DNA of 33,268 nt from Chersky-806 sp036502405 (GCA_036502405.1 DASXYP010000029.1:1-33268), one strand, 5' to 3'; numbered from the stretch's first letter, positions 1 to 8,069 are shown. Numbers and translations are program-made. The notes: generated by a model from the letters alone, not told the origin.

Positions 1-84
1 TCGACCGGCGCCGGTTCCGGGCCGGTGCCCTGGCGCCTCGCGGGTGCGACCGTGAATCCCGCCGTCGTTACGATCCGTCGTGAG

Positions 85-840
85 ATGAGCGAGCTGCACG
101 ACGTCCGCGTGGTGGTCACCGGCGCCAGCAGCGGCCTGGGCGCGGCCATGGCTGCCGCGCTCGCCGAGGCCGGCGCGCGGGTGATGGTCACGAGCCGCGA
201 CGAGGGCCGCGCGCGGGAGACTGCCGCGGCGCTCGGTTCCTCGGCGATCCCGTGCCCGCTCGACGTGCGTGACGAGACCTCCGTCGCCGCGTGCGTCGAT
301 CGCGCTCGCGACGCGTGGGGCGGCATCGACGTGCTCGTCAACAACGCCGGCATCGGCATGCGGACGGTGAATCCGCGCTTCATGTCGGAGCCCCAGCCGT
401 TCTGGGACGTCGACCCGGACGGGTTCCGCGACGTCGTGGACACCAAGGTCGTCGGCTGCTTCCTCATGGCGCGCGCGGTGGTGCCGCTGATGCTCCGGGA
501 CGGTGCCGGTCGGGTCGTCAACATCTCGATGAACGAGCAGACGATGGTCCGGCGTGGCTTCGTGCCGTACGGACCGGCAGGTGCCGGGGTCGAGGCGTTG
601 TCGCGAGTGATGGCCGCGGACCTGGCCGGCAGCGTCGTGACCGTCAACCTCCTGCTGCCCGGCGGCGGCACCCGGACCGGGATGGTCCCCGACGAGGTTC
701 CCGCCGAGGTCCGGGCCGGACTGCTCGACGCGGCCGTGATGGGCCCGCCGATCGTGTGGCTCGCCTCCGACCGCGCCACCGGGGTGCACGACCGCCGCAT
801 CGTCGCGACGGAGTTCGACACCAGCTCGCCGCCTGTCTGA
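85..840 (+). CDS. SDR-family oxidoreductase with degenerate catalytic residues
   Basis: A 251-residue Rossmann-fold protein of the short-chain dehydrogenase/reductase family. The cofactor-binding motif TGASSGLG lies at residues 12-19 and NNAG at 86-89. The usual Ser-Tyr-Lys set is incomplete. Tyr162 is present in VPYGPAGAG, but the lysine expected four residues later is Gly166, and the residue 13 before the tyrosine, normally serine, is Met149 (a serine sits next to it at 148). The C-terminal half keeps an SDR-like LLPGGGTRTG stretch at 190-199. I chose the ATG at 85 because the family N-terminus begins just before the nucleotide-binding motif; an in-frame extension to 25 has no family-like sequence. 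A TACGAT hexamer at 69-74 may be its -10. The substrate is unknown. The fold is secure; ordinary dehydrogenase activity is doubtful. Confidence 0.85.
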   Translation: MSELHDVRVVVTGASSGLGAAMAAALAEAGARVMVTSRDEGRARETAAALGSSAIPCPLDVRDETSVAACVDRARDAWGGIDVLVNNAGIGMRTVNPRFMSEPQPFWDVDPDGFRDVVDTKVVGCFLMARAVVPLMLRDGAGRVVNISMNEQTMVRRGFVPYGPAGAGVEALSRVMAADLAGSVVTVNLLLPGGGTRTGMVPDEVPAEVRAGLLDAAVMGPPIVWLASDRATGVHDRRIVATEFDTSSPPV

Positions 841-867
841 CCGGCGACCCTCGTGTGTCCGAAGGCT

Positions 868-959
868 CCGAGCTCGTCCCGGGTCGCGTCGGAGAACGCG
901 ACCTGCACGAGCGTGAGCACCGCGTCGTGGTCGGCGGGCATCGTCGGTCGCACGATCAC
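868..959 (-). pseudogene. Possible N-terminal remnant of a GNAT acetyltransferase
   Basis: The 248-nt gap between the SDR gene and the biotinyl-protein gene has no convincing plus-strand gene. On the minus strand, a reading from a GTG at 959 begins IVRPTMPADHDAVLTLV and continues with AFSDATRDE, which looks like the first strand and helix of a GNAT N-acetyltransferase. After about 30 codons the resemblance stops and the frame runs into the antisense of the SDR gene, so the acetyl-CoA-binding part is absent. A short upstream reading on the same strand (1051 to 968) ends in a stop 8 nt before this GTG in another frame. I read this as a leftover 5' fragment, but the match is short and could be chance. 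Confidence 0.3.
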
Positions 960-1088
960 CGGCTCGGTCAGCGCAGCCGCACGTCGAGGGCGGCGTCCCG
1001 CACGCGGCTCGCAAGCTCGGGCGCGCGTCGCTTCGGGCCGCTCGCGTCCATGAGCGCGGATCGTACGGGTGCCGGGTACTGTGCGCCC

Positions 1089-1307
1089 ATGGCCGAGATC
1101 CGGGCGGAGATCACCGCGAACGTGTGGCAAGTCATCGCCGAGGAGGGCCAGATGGTCGCCGAGGGCGACGAGATCTGCATCCTCGAGTCGATGAAGATGG
1201 AGATCCCGGTGATCACCGAGGTGCCCGGCGTCGTGCGCGAGCTCCACGTCGAGCCGGAGCAGGTGGTCCAGGAGGGCGACCTGATCGCCCTGATCGACGA
1301 GAGCTGA
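1089..1307 (+). CDS. Small biotinyl/lipoyl carrier protein (TB7.3-like)
   Basis: A 72-residue stand-alone biotinyl/lipoyl attachment domain. The motif ESMKMEIPV at residues 33-41 contains the lysine (Lys36) that biotin protein ligase would modify. The EXMKM context is typical of biotin rather than lipoate. Length and sequence resemble the mycobacterial biotinylated protein TB7.3, which is also a free-standing domain. Such domains carry carboxyl groups in acyl-CoA carboxylases, but no carboxylase gene lies nearby, so its partner enzyme is unknown. A TACTGT hexamer at 1077-1082 ends 6 nt before the ATG, and there is no Shine-Dalgarno sequence, so the transcript is probably leaderless. The crotonase gene follows after 27 nt. 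Confidence 0.9.
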   Translation: MAEIRAEITANVWQVIAEEGQMVAEGDEICILESMKMEIPVITEVPGVVRELHVEPEQVVQEGDLIALIDES

Positions 1308-1334
1308 CCGACCGGCGCTCGTGGCCCTGCACCC

Positions 1335-2108
1335 GTGATCCGCTGGTCGGTCCCCGCAGAGCACGTCGGTGTCGCGACCATCGACCGCCCCGACCGGCGC
1401 AACGCGTTGAACGCCGAGCTCTGCGACGAGCTGCGCGGCCATCTCGAGGCGTCGCACGCACTTCGCGCCGTGGTGCTCACCGGCGAGGGTGCCGCGTTCT
1501 GCGCCGGGGCCGACATCCTCCGTCGCGCGCAGGACACCGGCGGGCTCGAGCACGGCGGGGGCGACACGTTCCGGCCGGCGTTCGAGCGGGTGCTCGACGC
1601 GATCGTCGACCACCCGGCACCGGTCATCGCCGCGGTCAACGGGGCGGCGCTCGGCGCGGGCATGCAGCTCGCGGTCGCCTGCGACCTCCGGGTGGTTGCT
1701 CCCACCGCGAAGGTCGGGATCCCGGCCGCGAAGCTCGGTGTGCTGCTGAGCGCGGCCAACATCCGGCGGCTCGCGGTGCTGGTCGGCCAGGGCGCGGCGC
1801 GCGACGTGCTGCTCTCGGCCCGGGTGATGACCGGGAACGACCTGGTGCACATCGGCTTCACGCAGCGCGTCGCGCCGGATGCGTTGGCGTCCGCGCTCGA
1901 GCTCGCCAACGAGGTGGCCGAGCTCGCGCCGTTGAGCGTGCAGGGGCACAAGCGGGCGCTGAACGTCGTCGCCGACGCGACCGCGCTCGACGACGGCGCG
2001 CTCGCCGCGATCCGTGCGCTGGAGGAGGGCGCCTTCGCGAGCGACGACCTCCAGGAGGGGCTCGCGGCGTTCGCCGAGAAGCGCGCGGCACGCTTCACGG
2101 GCCGGTAG
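1335..2108 (+). CDS. Crotonase-fold protein, EchA6-like, lacking both hydratase glutamates
   Basis: A 257-residue member of the enoyl-CoA hydratase/isomerase family. The oxyanion-hole segments are present: FCAGAD at 55-60 and GAALGAG at 103-109. The two glutamates that catalyse hydration in rat crotonase (Glu144 and Glu164) align with Gln111 in GAGMQLA and Ala131 in GIPAAKLG. The pattern GAG-x-QLA-x-x-CDLRVVAP followed by an SxxNIRRL-type stretch strongly recalls mycobacterial EchA6, which is reported to bind acyl-CoA without hydratase activity. I infer an acyl-CoA-binding or shuttling role, or a non-hydratase crotonase reaction. The start is GTG at 1335; the N-terminus has normal crotonase length. 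It is probably co-transcribed with the biotinyl protein. Confidence 0.88.
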   Translation: MIRWSVPAEHVGVATIDRPDRRNALNAELCDELRGHLEASHALRAVVLTGEGAAFCAGADILRRAQDTGGLEHGGGDTFRPAFERVLDAIVDHPAPVIAAVNGAALGAGMQLAVACDLRVVAPTAKVGIPAAKLGVLLSAANIRRLAVLVGQGAARDVLLSARVMTGNDLVHIGFTQRVAPDALASALELANEVAELAPLSVQGHKRALNVVADATALDDGALAAIRALEEGAFASDDLQEGLAAFAEKRAARFTGR

Positions 2109-2151
2109 CGCGCGCCCGCCCGCGCCCGAAGGGACCGCGGCCGGGTGCGCG

Positions 2152-3030
2152 TCAGTAGTTGGCGGGCAGCAGCCGTTCGAGGTGGTAGTAGAAGACGAAC
2201 AGGACGATGGCGAACGGGATCCCGCCCATGAGCCAGGTCGTCCAGCGGTGGTACCGGTGGAAGAGCAGCCACCACCCGGCGCCGACGAGCAGGGTGAGCA
2301 GCCCGAACCACAGCGTCGGCAGCCGGGTCTCGCCGCGACCCGAGAGCGCGTCGTCGAGCGAGGACCGGCTGGCCACCGGTTGCGGCGGTGCCTTCTGCGG
2401 CTTGGGGCTCGCGCCCTTGTCGAGCACCGCCTTCACCACCAGGCGCTGCGAGGCGGAGTACTTCGGGTTGCAGGTCGTCAGCGTGAGCGTGGCGTTCGCG
2501 GTCGGGTCGAGGACGAAGACCTCCTTGGGGCTCACGATGAGCTGCTGGGTCATCGTGTAGTGGAAGGTGCCGGCGAGCGTCGTGATGGTGATCGGGTCGC
2601 CCGCGACCAGCTCGTCGATCCGGTTGAACGGCGCGCCGTAGGTCGTCCGGTGCCCGGCGATGGCCGCGTTCCCGAGCTGGCCGGGGAGCGGCGTCGCGGG
2701 GTAGTGGCCCGGGCCCTTGCGGAGGTCCTCCACCCCGATGCCCTGGACGATCGCCCGCTCCAGGCCGATCTTCGGGATCTGGATGATCCCGATCGGGCTC
2801 CCGACGGCCGGGGGCACCTGGGCGACCGTCGTCGTGGTGGTCGACGCCGCGGCGGCCCGGCGGGCCGCGGCCTTCTGCCTGGCGAGCTGGGCGTGGAACT
2901 GCGACTGGAGCTTGTCCTGCTGGCGCGACTCGTAGATGCCGGTGCCCCAGAGCTGGTACGCGACGAACAGCAGGATGAGGATCCCGACCGTGACCAGGCC
3001 GCGCCCGACGCCGCCGATGATCCGTCGCAT
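2152..3030 (-). CDS. Class E sortase with additional C-terminal membrane segments
   Basis: A 292-residue membrane-anchored transpeptidase of the sortase family. Residues 10-28 form a membrane anchor, followed by a charged linker with a threonine run at 64-68 and the sortase barrel from about 80 to 200. The catalytic triad is visible: His127 in AGHRTTYG, Cys187 in TLTTCNPKYS and Arg196 in SASQRLVV. The TLTTC-x-P pattern suits class E, common in GC-rich actinobacteria. Unusually, two further hydrophobic segments occupy about 235-285, so the protein probably spans the membrane three times. The ATG at 3030 is preceded by TACGAT, 6 nt upstream, consistent with a leaderless start. No clear sorting substrate is encoded in the window. 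It converges on the crotonase gene. Confidence 0.9.
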   Translation of the reverse strand: MRRIIGGVGRGLVTVGILILLFVAYQLWGTGIYESRQQDKLQSQFHAQLARQKAAARRAAAASTTTTTVAQVPPAVGSPIGIIQIPKIGLERAIVQGIGVEDLRKGPGHYPATPLPGQLGNAAIAGHRTTYGAPFNRIDELVAGDPITITTLAGTFHYTMTQQLIVSPKEVFVLDPTANATLTLTTCNPKYSASQRLVVKAVLDKGASPKPQKAPPQPVASRSSLDDALSGRGETRLPTLWFGLLTLLVGAGWWLLFHRYHRWTTWLMGGIPFAIVLFVFYYHLERLLPANY

Positions 3031-3112
3031 CGTCGGATCGTAGGCGGGGCCACCCTCCGGTTCGGGGCACGTCGCCCCGCCGCGGAGCCGACGCCGAACC
3101 GGGCGCGAGCTC

Positions 3113-3156
3113 GGCGCGAGCCCGGCCCGAACCCGGCGCGAGCCCGGCCCGAACCC
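3113..3156. repeat. Two perfect tandem copies of a 22-nt unit
   Basis: Positions 3113-3134 and 3135-3156 are identical, beginning GGCGCGAGCCCGGCCCGAAC. Degenerate partial copies lie just upstream, from about 3090. The array sits in the 217-nt gap between the divergent sortase gene and the ccm operon, upstream of the probable ccm promoter. It could be slippage-prone filler or a regulatory array; nothing in the sequence decides which. Confidence 0.75.
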
Positions 3157-3198
3157 GGCGCCGCCGTCGCCGGTTCGACCACTTCGGAGAGGGATCCG

Positions 3199-3204
3199 TA
3201 CACT
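3199..3204 (+). promoter_or_regulatory. Probable -10 element of the ccm operon
   Basis: The hexamer TACACT lies 43 nt before the ccmA GTG. A weak -35 candidate, TTCGAC, precedes it with a 19-nt gap. Unlike many other genes here, ccmA has a leader and a Shine-Dalgarno sequence (GGAG within CCCCGGAGGCTCGC), so this is a leadered promoter. Prediction by eye. Confidence 0.45.
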
Positions 3205-3247
3205 CATCGGCGCTGGTCGCGCCCCACCCGGGGCCCCGGAGGCTCGC

Positions 3248-3907
3248 GTGCCGCTCGTCGTCAGACTCCGCTCCGCCGTGTGCCTCCTCGGACGCTTCCC
3301 GGCCCTGGCCGGCGTCGACCTCGACGTCGAGCCGGGGGAGGTCGTGCTCCTCGCGGGGCCGAACGGCGCGGGCAAGACGACGTTGCTGCGGCTGATCGCG
3401 GGTCTGGTGCCGCTCTACTCCGGCGAGGCCGCGGTCTTCGGCGTCGACCTGGCCGTCGACCGGCGCGGCGCGCGGCGCGGCCTCGCGCTCGTCGGTCACG
3501 AGACGTTCTGCTACGACGACCTGACCGTGCGTGAGAACCTGCGGTTCATGGCCCGGGCGGGAGGTGGCCAGGCTGCCGACGCCGATCCGGTGATCGCGCG
3601 GCTCGGGCTCGGCGCGGTCGCCGACCTGACCCACGCCAAGCTCTCCGCCGGCCAGCGGCGGCGGCTCGCGCTCGGTGCCGCCCTGGTACGGGACCCCCGT
3701 CTGCTGCTGCTCGACGAGCCCCACGCCGGGCTCGACGCCGACGGGCGCGAGGTGCTCCACGAGATCGTCGCCGCCGCGCCCGCCGAGGGCCGGACGGTGC
3801 TGATGGCCTCGCACGAGCTGGAGCTCGCCCGGGAGCTGGCCACCCGCGAGGTCCGGGTCGACTCGGGCCGCGCGACTGCGGTCTCACCGCGCGGGGCCCT
3901 CACCTGA
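3248..3907 (+). CDS. ccmA: Heme exporter ATP-binding protein CcmA
   Basis: A 219-residue ABC ATPase that powers the CcmABCD complex, which releases heme-loaded CcmE during System I cytochrome c maturation. Walker A GPNGAGKTT is at residues 37-45, the signature LSAGQ at 132-136, Walker B LLLLDEP at 152-158, and the switch histidine His189 in ASHE. The short length and lack of extra domains fit CcmA. The start is GTG at 3248 with a GGAGG-type ribosome site upstream. The stop overlaps the ccmB start by one nucleotide (TGATG). The name rests mainly on the unambiguous ccmB-ccmF genes that follow. Confidence 0.93.
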   Translation: MPLVVRLRSAVCLLGRFPALAGVDLDVEPGEVVLLAGPNGAGKTTLLRLIAGLVPLYSGEAAVFGVDLAVDRRGARRGLALVGHETFCYDDLTVRENLRFMARAGGGQAADADPVIARLGLGAVADLTHAKLSAGQRRRLALGAALVRDPRLLLLDEPHAGLDADGREVLHEIVAAAPAEGRTVLMASHELELARELATREVRVDSGRATAVSPRGALT

Positions 3908-4581
3908 TGGGGGTCTGGCGGGAAGCGGCGCTGGTGGTCGGCAAGGACCTCCGGATCGAGTCGCGGTCACGGGTCGCGATCTCGCAGATCGTGCCGTTCG
4001 GCCTGATCGTGATCCTGCTCTTCGCGTTCGCGCTGGACCCCGACCGCGGGATCCTCGCCCGCGTCGCGCCGGGTCTGTTCTGGATCGCGGTCCTGCTCGC
4101 GGCCCTGCTCGCCATCGGGCGGGCGTTCGCGACCGAGGAGCAGCACCGCGCCCGGGACGGGCTGCGGCTCGCCGGGCTCGACGGCGGGGCCATCTTCCTC
4201 GGCAAGGCGGCCGCGATCGCGGTGGAGCTCCTCGTCCTGGAGGTGATCCTCGGTGCGGGCGTGGTGCTCCTCTACGACGTGAACGTCCACGGCATCGGCA
4301 TCCTGATCCTGACCGCGCTGGCCGCGACCATCGGCCTGGCCGCCACCGGTACCCTCTACGGCGTGCTCGCAGCCGGGCTCCGGCTGCGCGAGACGCTGCT
4401 GCCGCTGCTCCTGCTGCCGGTGCTCGCCCCGGTGATGCTCGGGGCGACCCGGGCCTTCGAGGACGGCCTCGAGGGTGCTCCGGGGGACGCGTGGCCGTGG
4501 GTCGCGCTGCTGGGCATCTTCGCGGTGCTCTACACGGCGATCGGCGTGCTGGCCTTCGGACCACTGTGGGAGGAGACATGA
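3907..4581 (+). CDS. ccmB: Heme exporter membrane protein CcmB
   Basis: A 224-residue integral membrane protein with about six hydrophobic segments and almost no soluble part, the usual size and form of CcmB, the permease partner of CcmA. The N-terminal stretch KDLRIESRSR followed by a hydrophobic segment is typical of the family (KDLRxExR). Together CcmA, CcmB, CcmC and CcmD release holo-CcmE. The ATG overlaps the ccmA stop, and its own TGA overlaps the ccmC ATG (ATGA), so translation is likely coupled across the three genes. Confidence 0.93.
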   Translation: MGVWREAALVVGKDLRIESRSRVAISQIVPFGLIVILLFAFALDPDRGILARVAPGLFWIAVLLAALLAIGRAFATEEQHRARDGLRLAGLDGGAIFLGKAAAIAVELLVLEVILGAGVVLLYDVNVHGIGILILTALAATIGLAATGTLYGVLAAGLRLRETLLPLLLLPVLAPVMLGATRAFEDGLEGAPGDAWPWVALLGIFAVLYTAIGVLAFGPLWEET

Positions 4582-5378
4582 GCGGAGCGGGAGCCACCCA
4601 CACCGTCGGCCGGGACCGGCTCCTCGATCCGAGGGTGTCGCGCGCCTTCGGGTGGGCGTCGCTGGTGTCGCTCGTGGCCCTCGGCCTGTTCGGGCTCTGG
4701 GGCGCGCCGGAGGACGCGACCCAGAAGGAGGCGCAGCGGCTGATGTACCTCCACGTCCCGTCGGCCTGGCTCGCCTACCTCGCCTTCGGTGTCACCGCGC
4801 TCGCGTCGCTGCTCTTCCTCTGGCCGCGCACCCGCTCGATGGTCTGGGACCGCCTGGCCGGCGCGTCGGCCGAGCTCGGCGTCCTGTTCACGGCGCTCAC
4901 GCTCATCCTCGGCTCGCTCTGGGGCCGGCCGGTGTGGGGCATCTGGTGGGCGTGGGACGCCCGGCTCGTCACGACCGCCGTGCTCTTCTTCCTCTACCTC
5001 GGGTACCTGGCCCTGCGCCGCATCCCGACCGGTGATCCCGTCGGGGCCGGGAAGCGCAACGCCATCGCGGCGTTGATCGCCTTCGTCGACGTGCCGATCG
5101 TCCACTTCTCGGTCGAGTGGTGGCGGACGCTGCACCAGAAGGCCACCGTGTTCAACCCGCAGCTGTCCGCGCACATCCACGGCGTGATGGCGCTGACGCT
5201 CTGGATCGGCGTCATCGCCTTCACGATCCTCTACGTGTACCTGCTCGACCGCCGCTACCGGCTGGCCGCGCTGGAGGACGAGATGGAGCAGCGCGAGGTC
5301 GATCTCGCGATCGCAGCCCGCGTCGGCACGCCGCGCGACGGCGGCACGGCGCCGGACCCCGTGGAGGTCGGACGATGA
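4578..5378 (+). CDS. ccmC: Heme-handling membrane protein CcmC
   Basis: A 266-residue membrane protein that loads heme onto CcmE. The tryptophan-rich WWD motif of heme-handling proteins is at residues 115-130 (WGRPVWGIWWAWDARL). Two likely axial heme ligands are visible: the histidine in YLHVPSAW (His59) and that in IVHFSVEWW. Six membrane segments are expected. The C-terminus carries a charged extension of about 40 residues beyond the last membrane helix. I chose the ATG at 4578, not an in-frame codon further upstream at 4491, because it makes the 4-nt ATGA overlap with ccmB and begins the family-like sequence. Confidence 0.95.
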   Translation: MSGAGATHTVGRDRLLDPRVSRAFGWASLVSLVALGLFGLWGAPEDATQKEAQRLMYLHVPSAWLAYLAFGVTALASLLFLWPRTRSMVWDRLAGASAELGVLFTALTLILGSLWGRPVWGIWWAWDARLVTTAVLFFLYLGYLALRRIPTGDPVGAGKRNAIAALIAFVDVPIVHFSVEWWRTLHQKATVFNPQLSAHIHGVMALTLWIGVIAFTILYVYLLDRRYRLAALEDEMEQREVDLAIAARVGTPRDGGTAPDPVEVGR

Positions 5379-5533
5379 CGCTCGCGGTGCACCTCGCCGA
5401 TGCCGACTACGGATGGGTCTACGTCGTGGTCGGCTGGTCGCTGACCGGCGCCGTCCTCGCCGCGTACTTCGGCCGGATGGCCCTGCGCATCCGCCGGGCC
5501 GAGAAGTCGCTGCCGCCCGAGCCCGAACGGTGA
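5375..5533 (+). CDS. ccmD: Small membrane protein, CcmD-like
   Basis: A 52-residue protein with one hydrophobic helix (about residues 14-34, YVVVGWSLTGAVLAAYFGRM) followed by a basic RIRRAEKSL segment. This is the topology of CcmD, the small subunit that stabilises CcmABC and aids release of holo-CcmE. CcmD sequences are poorly conserved, so the call depends on position between ccmC and ccmE, size and topology. Both ends overlap neighbouring genes by 4 nt. Confidence 0.8.
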   Translation: MTLAVHLADADYGWVYVVVGWSLTGAVLAAYFGRMALRIRRAEKSLPPEPER

Positions 5534-6030
5534 CGACCGCTCCTCCCCGCCCGACCGGCCAGCTCCCGCCGCTCCCACCCCGCGCGCGGAAGTCGAAGCG
5601 GACGCGCTACATCGTCGCCGCGAGCGGATGCGCCCTCGCGGTGGTCGCGGTGATCGTCCTCACGTTCGTGCTCTCCGAGAACGTCGTGTACTTCCGGACG
5701 GTCTCCGAGGCGGTCAAGGACCAGAAGAGCCAGGGAACGGGCCGCTTCCGGTTGGCCGGTGCCGTCGTCCCGGGCTCGATCCACGAGCGGGGGACCGGCG
5801 TCGACTTCGCGCTCACCGACGGCAAGCACACCGTCAAGGTGATCCACCACGGCGACCCGCCCGAGCTGTTCAAGAGCAAGGCGCCGGTCGTCTGCGAGGG
5901 CCACTGGGCCGCGGTGCGCGCGGGCTCGTCCTTCGACAGCGACCGGATCCTGATCAAGCACGGCAGCGACTACGCGCCGCCCAAGGTCGACACCAAGAAG
6001 GCGCCCAAGGCTGCGTCGGGCGGCGCATGA
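5530..6030 (+). CDS. ccmE: Periplasm-facing heme chaperone CcmE
   Basis: A 166-residue heme chaperone with a proline-rich cytoplasmic N-terminus, one membrane anchor at about 27-48 and an OB-fold domain outside. The covalent heme-binding histidine is His144 in ILIKHGSDYAPPKV, matching the LAKHDENYTPPEV motif of E. coli CcmE; the nearby tyrosine (Tyr148) is also kept. It is therefore the classic histidine type, not the cysteine variant known from some archaea and other bacteria. The GTG start overlaps the ccmD stop (GTGA). Confidence 0.95.
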   Translation: MTTAPPRPTGQLPPLPPRARKSKRTRYIVAASGCALAVVAVIVLTFVLSENVVYFRTVSEAVKDQKSQGTGRFRLAGAVVPGSIHERGTGVDFALTDGKHTVKVIHHGDPPELFKSKAPVVCEGHWAAVRAGSSFDSDRILIKHGSDYAPPKVDTKKAPKAASGGA

Positions 6031-8069
6031 GAGCAGGTCTCGGGATCCTCGGCATCGCGCTCGGCGTGGGCGCGTCGGCCGTCGGGGTCTTCCTCCTCGC
6101 GCTGGGCCTCAAGCGCAGGAACGTCGAGCTGATCCGGGCCGGCCGGCGCTGCGTCTTCGTCGTGCTCGCGGCCGCGCTGCTCTCCGTCTTCGCGATGGAG
6201 TGGGCGCTCATCAGCCACGACTTCTCGATCAAGTACGTCGCGGACAACAACGCCCGCGGCACGCCGCTGCTCTTCACCATCACCGGGCTCTGGGCCGCGC
6301 TCGAGGGCTCGATCCTGCTCTGGGTGCTGATCCTCGCCGGCTACATCACGGTGATGGCGCGCCGGTTCCGGTCCCGGCTCGAGGACCCGATGGTCGCGTG
6401 GGCACTGCTCGTCGCGCTCTCGGTCGCGCTGTTCTTCTTCGTGTTCATGGCCGCGGCGGCGAACCCGTTCAAGCTGGTCGACGGCACGATCCCGCTCGAC
6501 GGGCGGGGGCCGAACCCGCTGCTGCAGAACCACCCGCTGATGGCGTTCCACCCGCCGATGCTGTACCTCGGCTACGTCGGGTTCACCGTGCCGTTCGCGT
6601 TCGCGATGGCGGCCCTGATCACCGGGCGCTTCGGCGAGGGCTGGCTCGCCGACACCCGCCGGACCACGCTCGTCGCCTGGGGGTTCCTCACCGTCGGCAT
6701 CATCCTCGGGGCGTGGTGGAGCTACGAGGTGCTCGGCTGGGGCGGCTACTGGGGCTGGGACCCGGTGGAGAACGCGTCGCTGCTGCCGTGGCTGACGGGG
6801 ACTGCGTTCATCCACTCGGTCATCGTCCAGGAGCGGCGCGGCATGCTCCGGGTCTGGAACCTGTCGCTCGTGCTCGCGACGTTCTGCCTGACGATCCTCG
6901 GCACCTTCCTCACCCGGTCGGGCGTCGTGAACTCCGTGCACGCGTTCACGCAGTCGTCGATCGGGCCGTGGCTGCTCACGTTCCTCGGTGTGTGCGTCGT
7001 CACGTGCCTCGCGCTGATCGCCTGGCGCGCCGACAAGCTCCACGCGCCGGGTCGCATCGACTCGCCGGTCTCGCGCGAGTCGGCCTTCCTCGCCAACAAC
7101 CTGCTCTTCACCGGGCTCGCGTTCGTGGTGCTGCTCGGGACGGTCTTCCCGCTCGTCGCCGAGGCCGTTCGTGGCAACCAGCTCTCGGTCGGCGAGCCCT
7201 ACTTCGCGCGCATGACCACGCCGATCGGGCTCGCACTGCTGTTCCTGATGGCAGTCGCGCCCGCGCTGCCGTGGCGCGCCGCGGGGGGCGAGGTCCTCCG
7301 CCGGCGGCTGCTGATCCCGGCGTACGCCGGGGCTGCGGTGATGCTGCTCACGCTGCTCTTCCTCACCAGCACGCTGGCGACCGTCCTCGCGTTCGGGCTC
7401 GCCACGTTCGCCGTCGTCGCGATCTTCCGGGAGACCGCGCTCGCGGTGCGGAGCCGCCGGTCAGGAGACCACGCCGGGTGGGTCCGCTCCACCATCGGCA
7501 CCGTCCGGGGCAACCCACGGCGCTACGGCGGGTTCATCGTGCACCTCGGCGTGATCTGCATCGCCGTCGCGCTCGCGGCTTCCGGGTCCTTCGGGGCGAA
7601 GCGCGAGGTGCGGCTCCATCGGGGGGAGTCCGCGACGGTCTCGGGCTACACAGTCACGTTCACCGGGACCCACACGTCGAAGACCGCGCAGAAGACGTCC
7701 GTCTCCGCCGACCTGAAGCTCGCACGCGGCGGCGACGTCCTCGGGACGTACGCGCCCGCGGTGTCGACGTTCCCGAACAGCGACTCGGCGATCGGCACGC
7801 CGTCGGTGCGCACCGGGATCCTCGAGGACGTCTACCTCACGGTCGTCTCGTCGCCCAACGACAAGGGCCGGGTGACGATCAGCATCGCGATCAACTCGAT
7901 GACGCTCTGGGTGTGGATCGGCGGCGCCCTGATGGCAGTCGGGACGATCGTCGCGCTCGGCCCGACCGTGCGCCGCCGCATCCGCGTGCGCGCCGGGGAT
8001 GTGGCACGACCCGCGGCCGAGCCGGTCCGCGAGGATCTCCCGCCGCTCGGTGAAGAGGTGGGGGTGTGA
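6027..8069 (+). CDS. ccmF: Heme lyase CcmF
   Basis: A 680-residue polytopic membrane protein that acts as the holocytochrome c synthase of System I, attaching heme from CcmE to apocytochrome c. The WWD motif WGGYWGWDPVENASLLPWL starts at residue 238. The family stretch NPLLQNHPLMAFHPPMLYLG upstream contains conserved histidines. More than ten membrane segments are expected, with a soluble extracytoplasmic region near residues 520-620 before the last helix. The ATG at 6027 overlaps the ccmE stop, and its own stop overlaps the next gene by 4 nt. Confidence 0.96.
   Translation: MRAGLGILGIALGVGASAVGVFLLALGLKRRNVELIRAGRRCVFVVLAAALLSVFAMEWALISHDFSIKYVADNNARGTPLLFTITGLWAALEGSILLWVLILAGYITVMARRFRSRLEDPMVAWALLVALSVALFFFVFMAAAANPFKLVDGTIPLDGRGPNPLLQNHPLMAFHPPMLYLGYVGFTVPFAFAMAALITGRFGEGWLADTRRTTLVAWGFLTVGIILGAWWSYEVLGWGGYWGWDPVENASLLPWLTGTAFIHSVIVQERRGMLRVWNLSLVLATFCLTILGTFLTRSGVVNSVHAFTQSSIGPWLLTFLGVCVVTCLALIAWRADKLHAPGRIDSPVSRESAFLANNLLFTGLAFVVLLGTVFPLVAEAVRGNQLSVGEPYFARMTTPIGLALLFLMAVAPALPWRAAGGEVLRRRLLIPAYAGAAVMLLTLLFLTSTLATVLAFGLATFAVVAIFRETALAVRSRRSGDHAGWVRSTIGTVRGNPRRYGGFIVHLGVICIAVALAASGSFGAKREVRLHRGESATVSGYTVTFTGTHTSKTAQKTSVSADLKLARGGDVLGTYAPAVSTFPNSDSAIGTPSVRTGILEDVYLTVVSSPNDKGRVTISIAINSMTLWVWIGGALMAVGTIVALGPTVRRRIRVRAGDVARPAAEPVREDLPPLGEEVGV

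Noticed and set aside
968..3814. A 948-codon open frame on the minus strand
   Set aside because: It runs antisense to the biotinyl protein, crotonase and ccmA and out of frame with the sortase. Its composition is Arg/Pro/Ala-rich with no family motif, as expected from high GC content.
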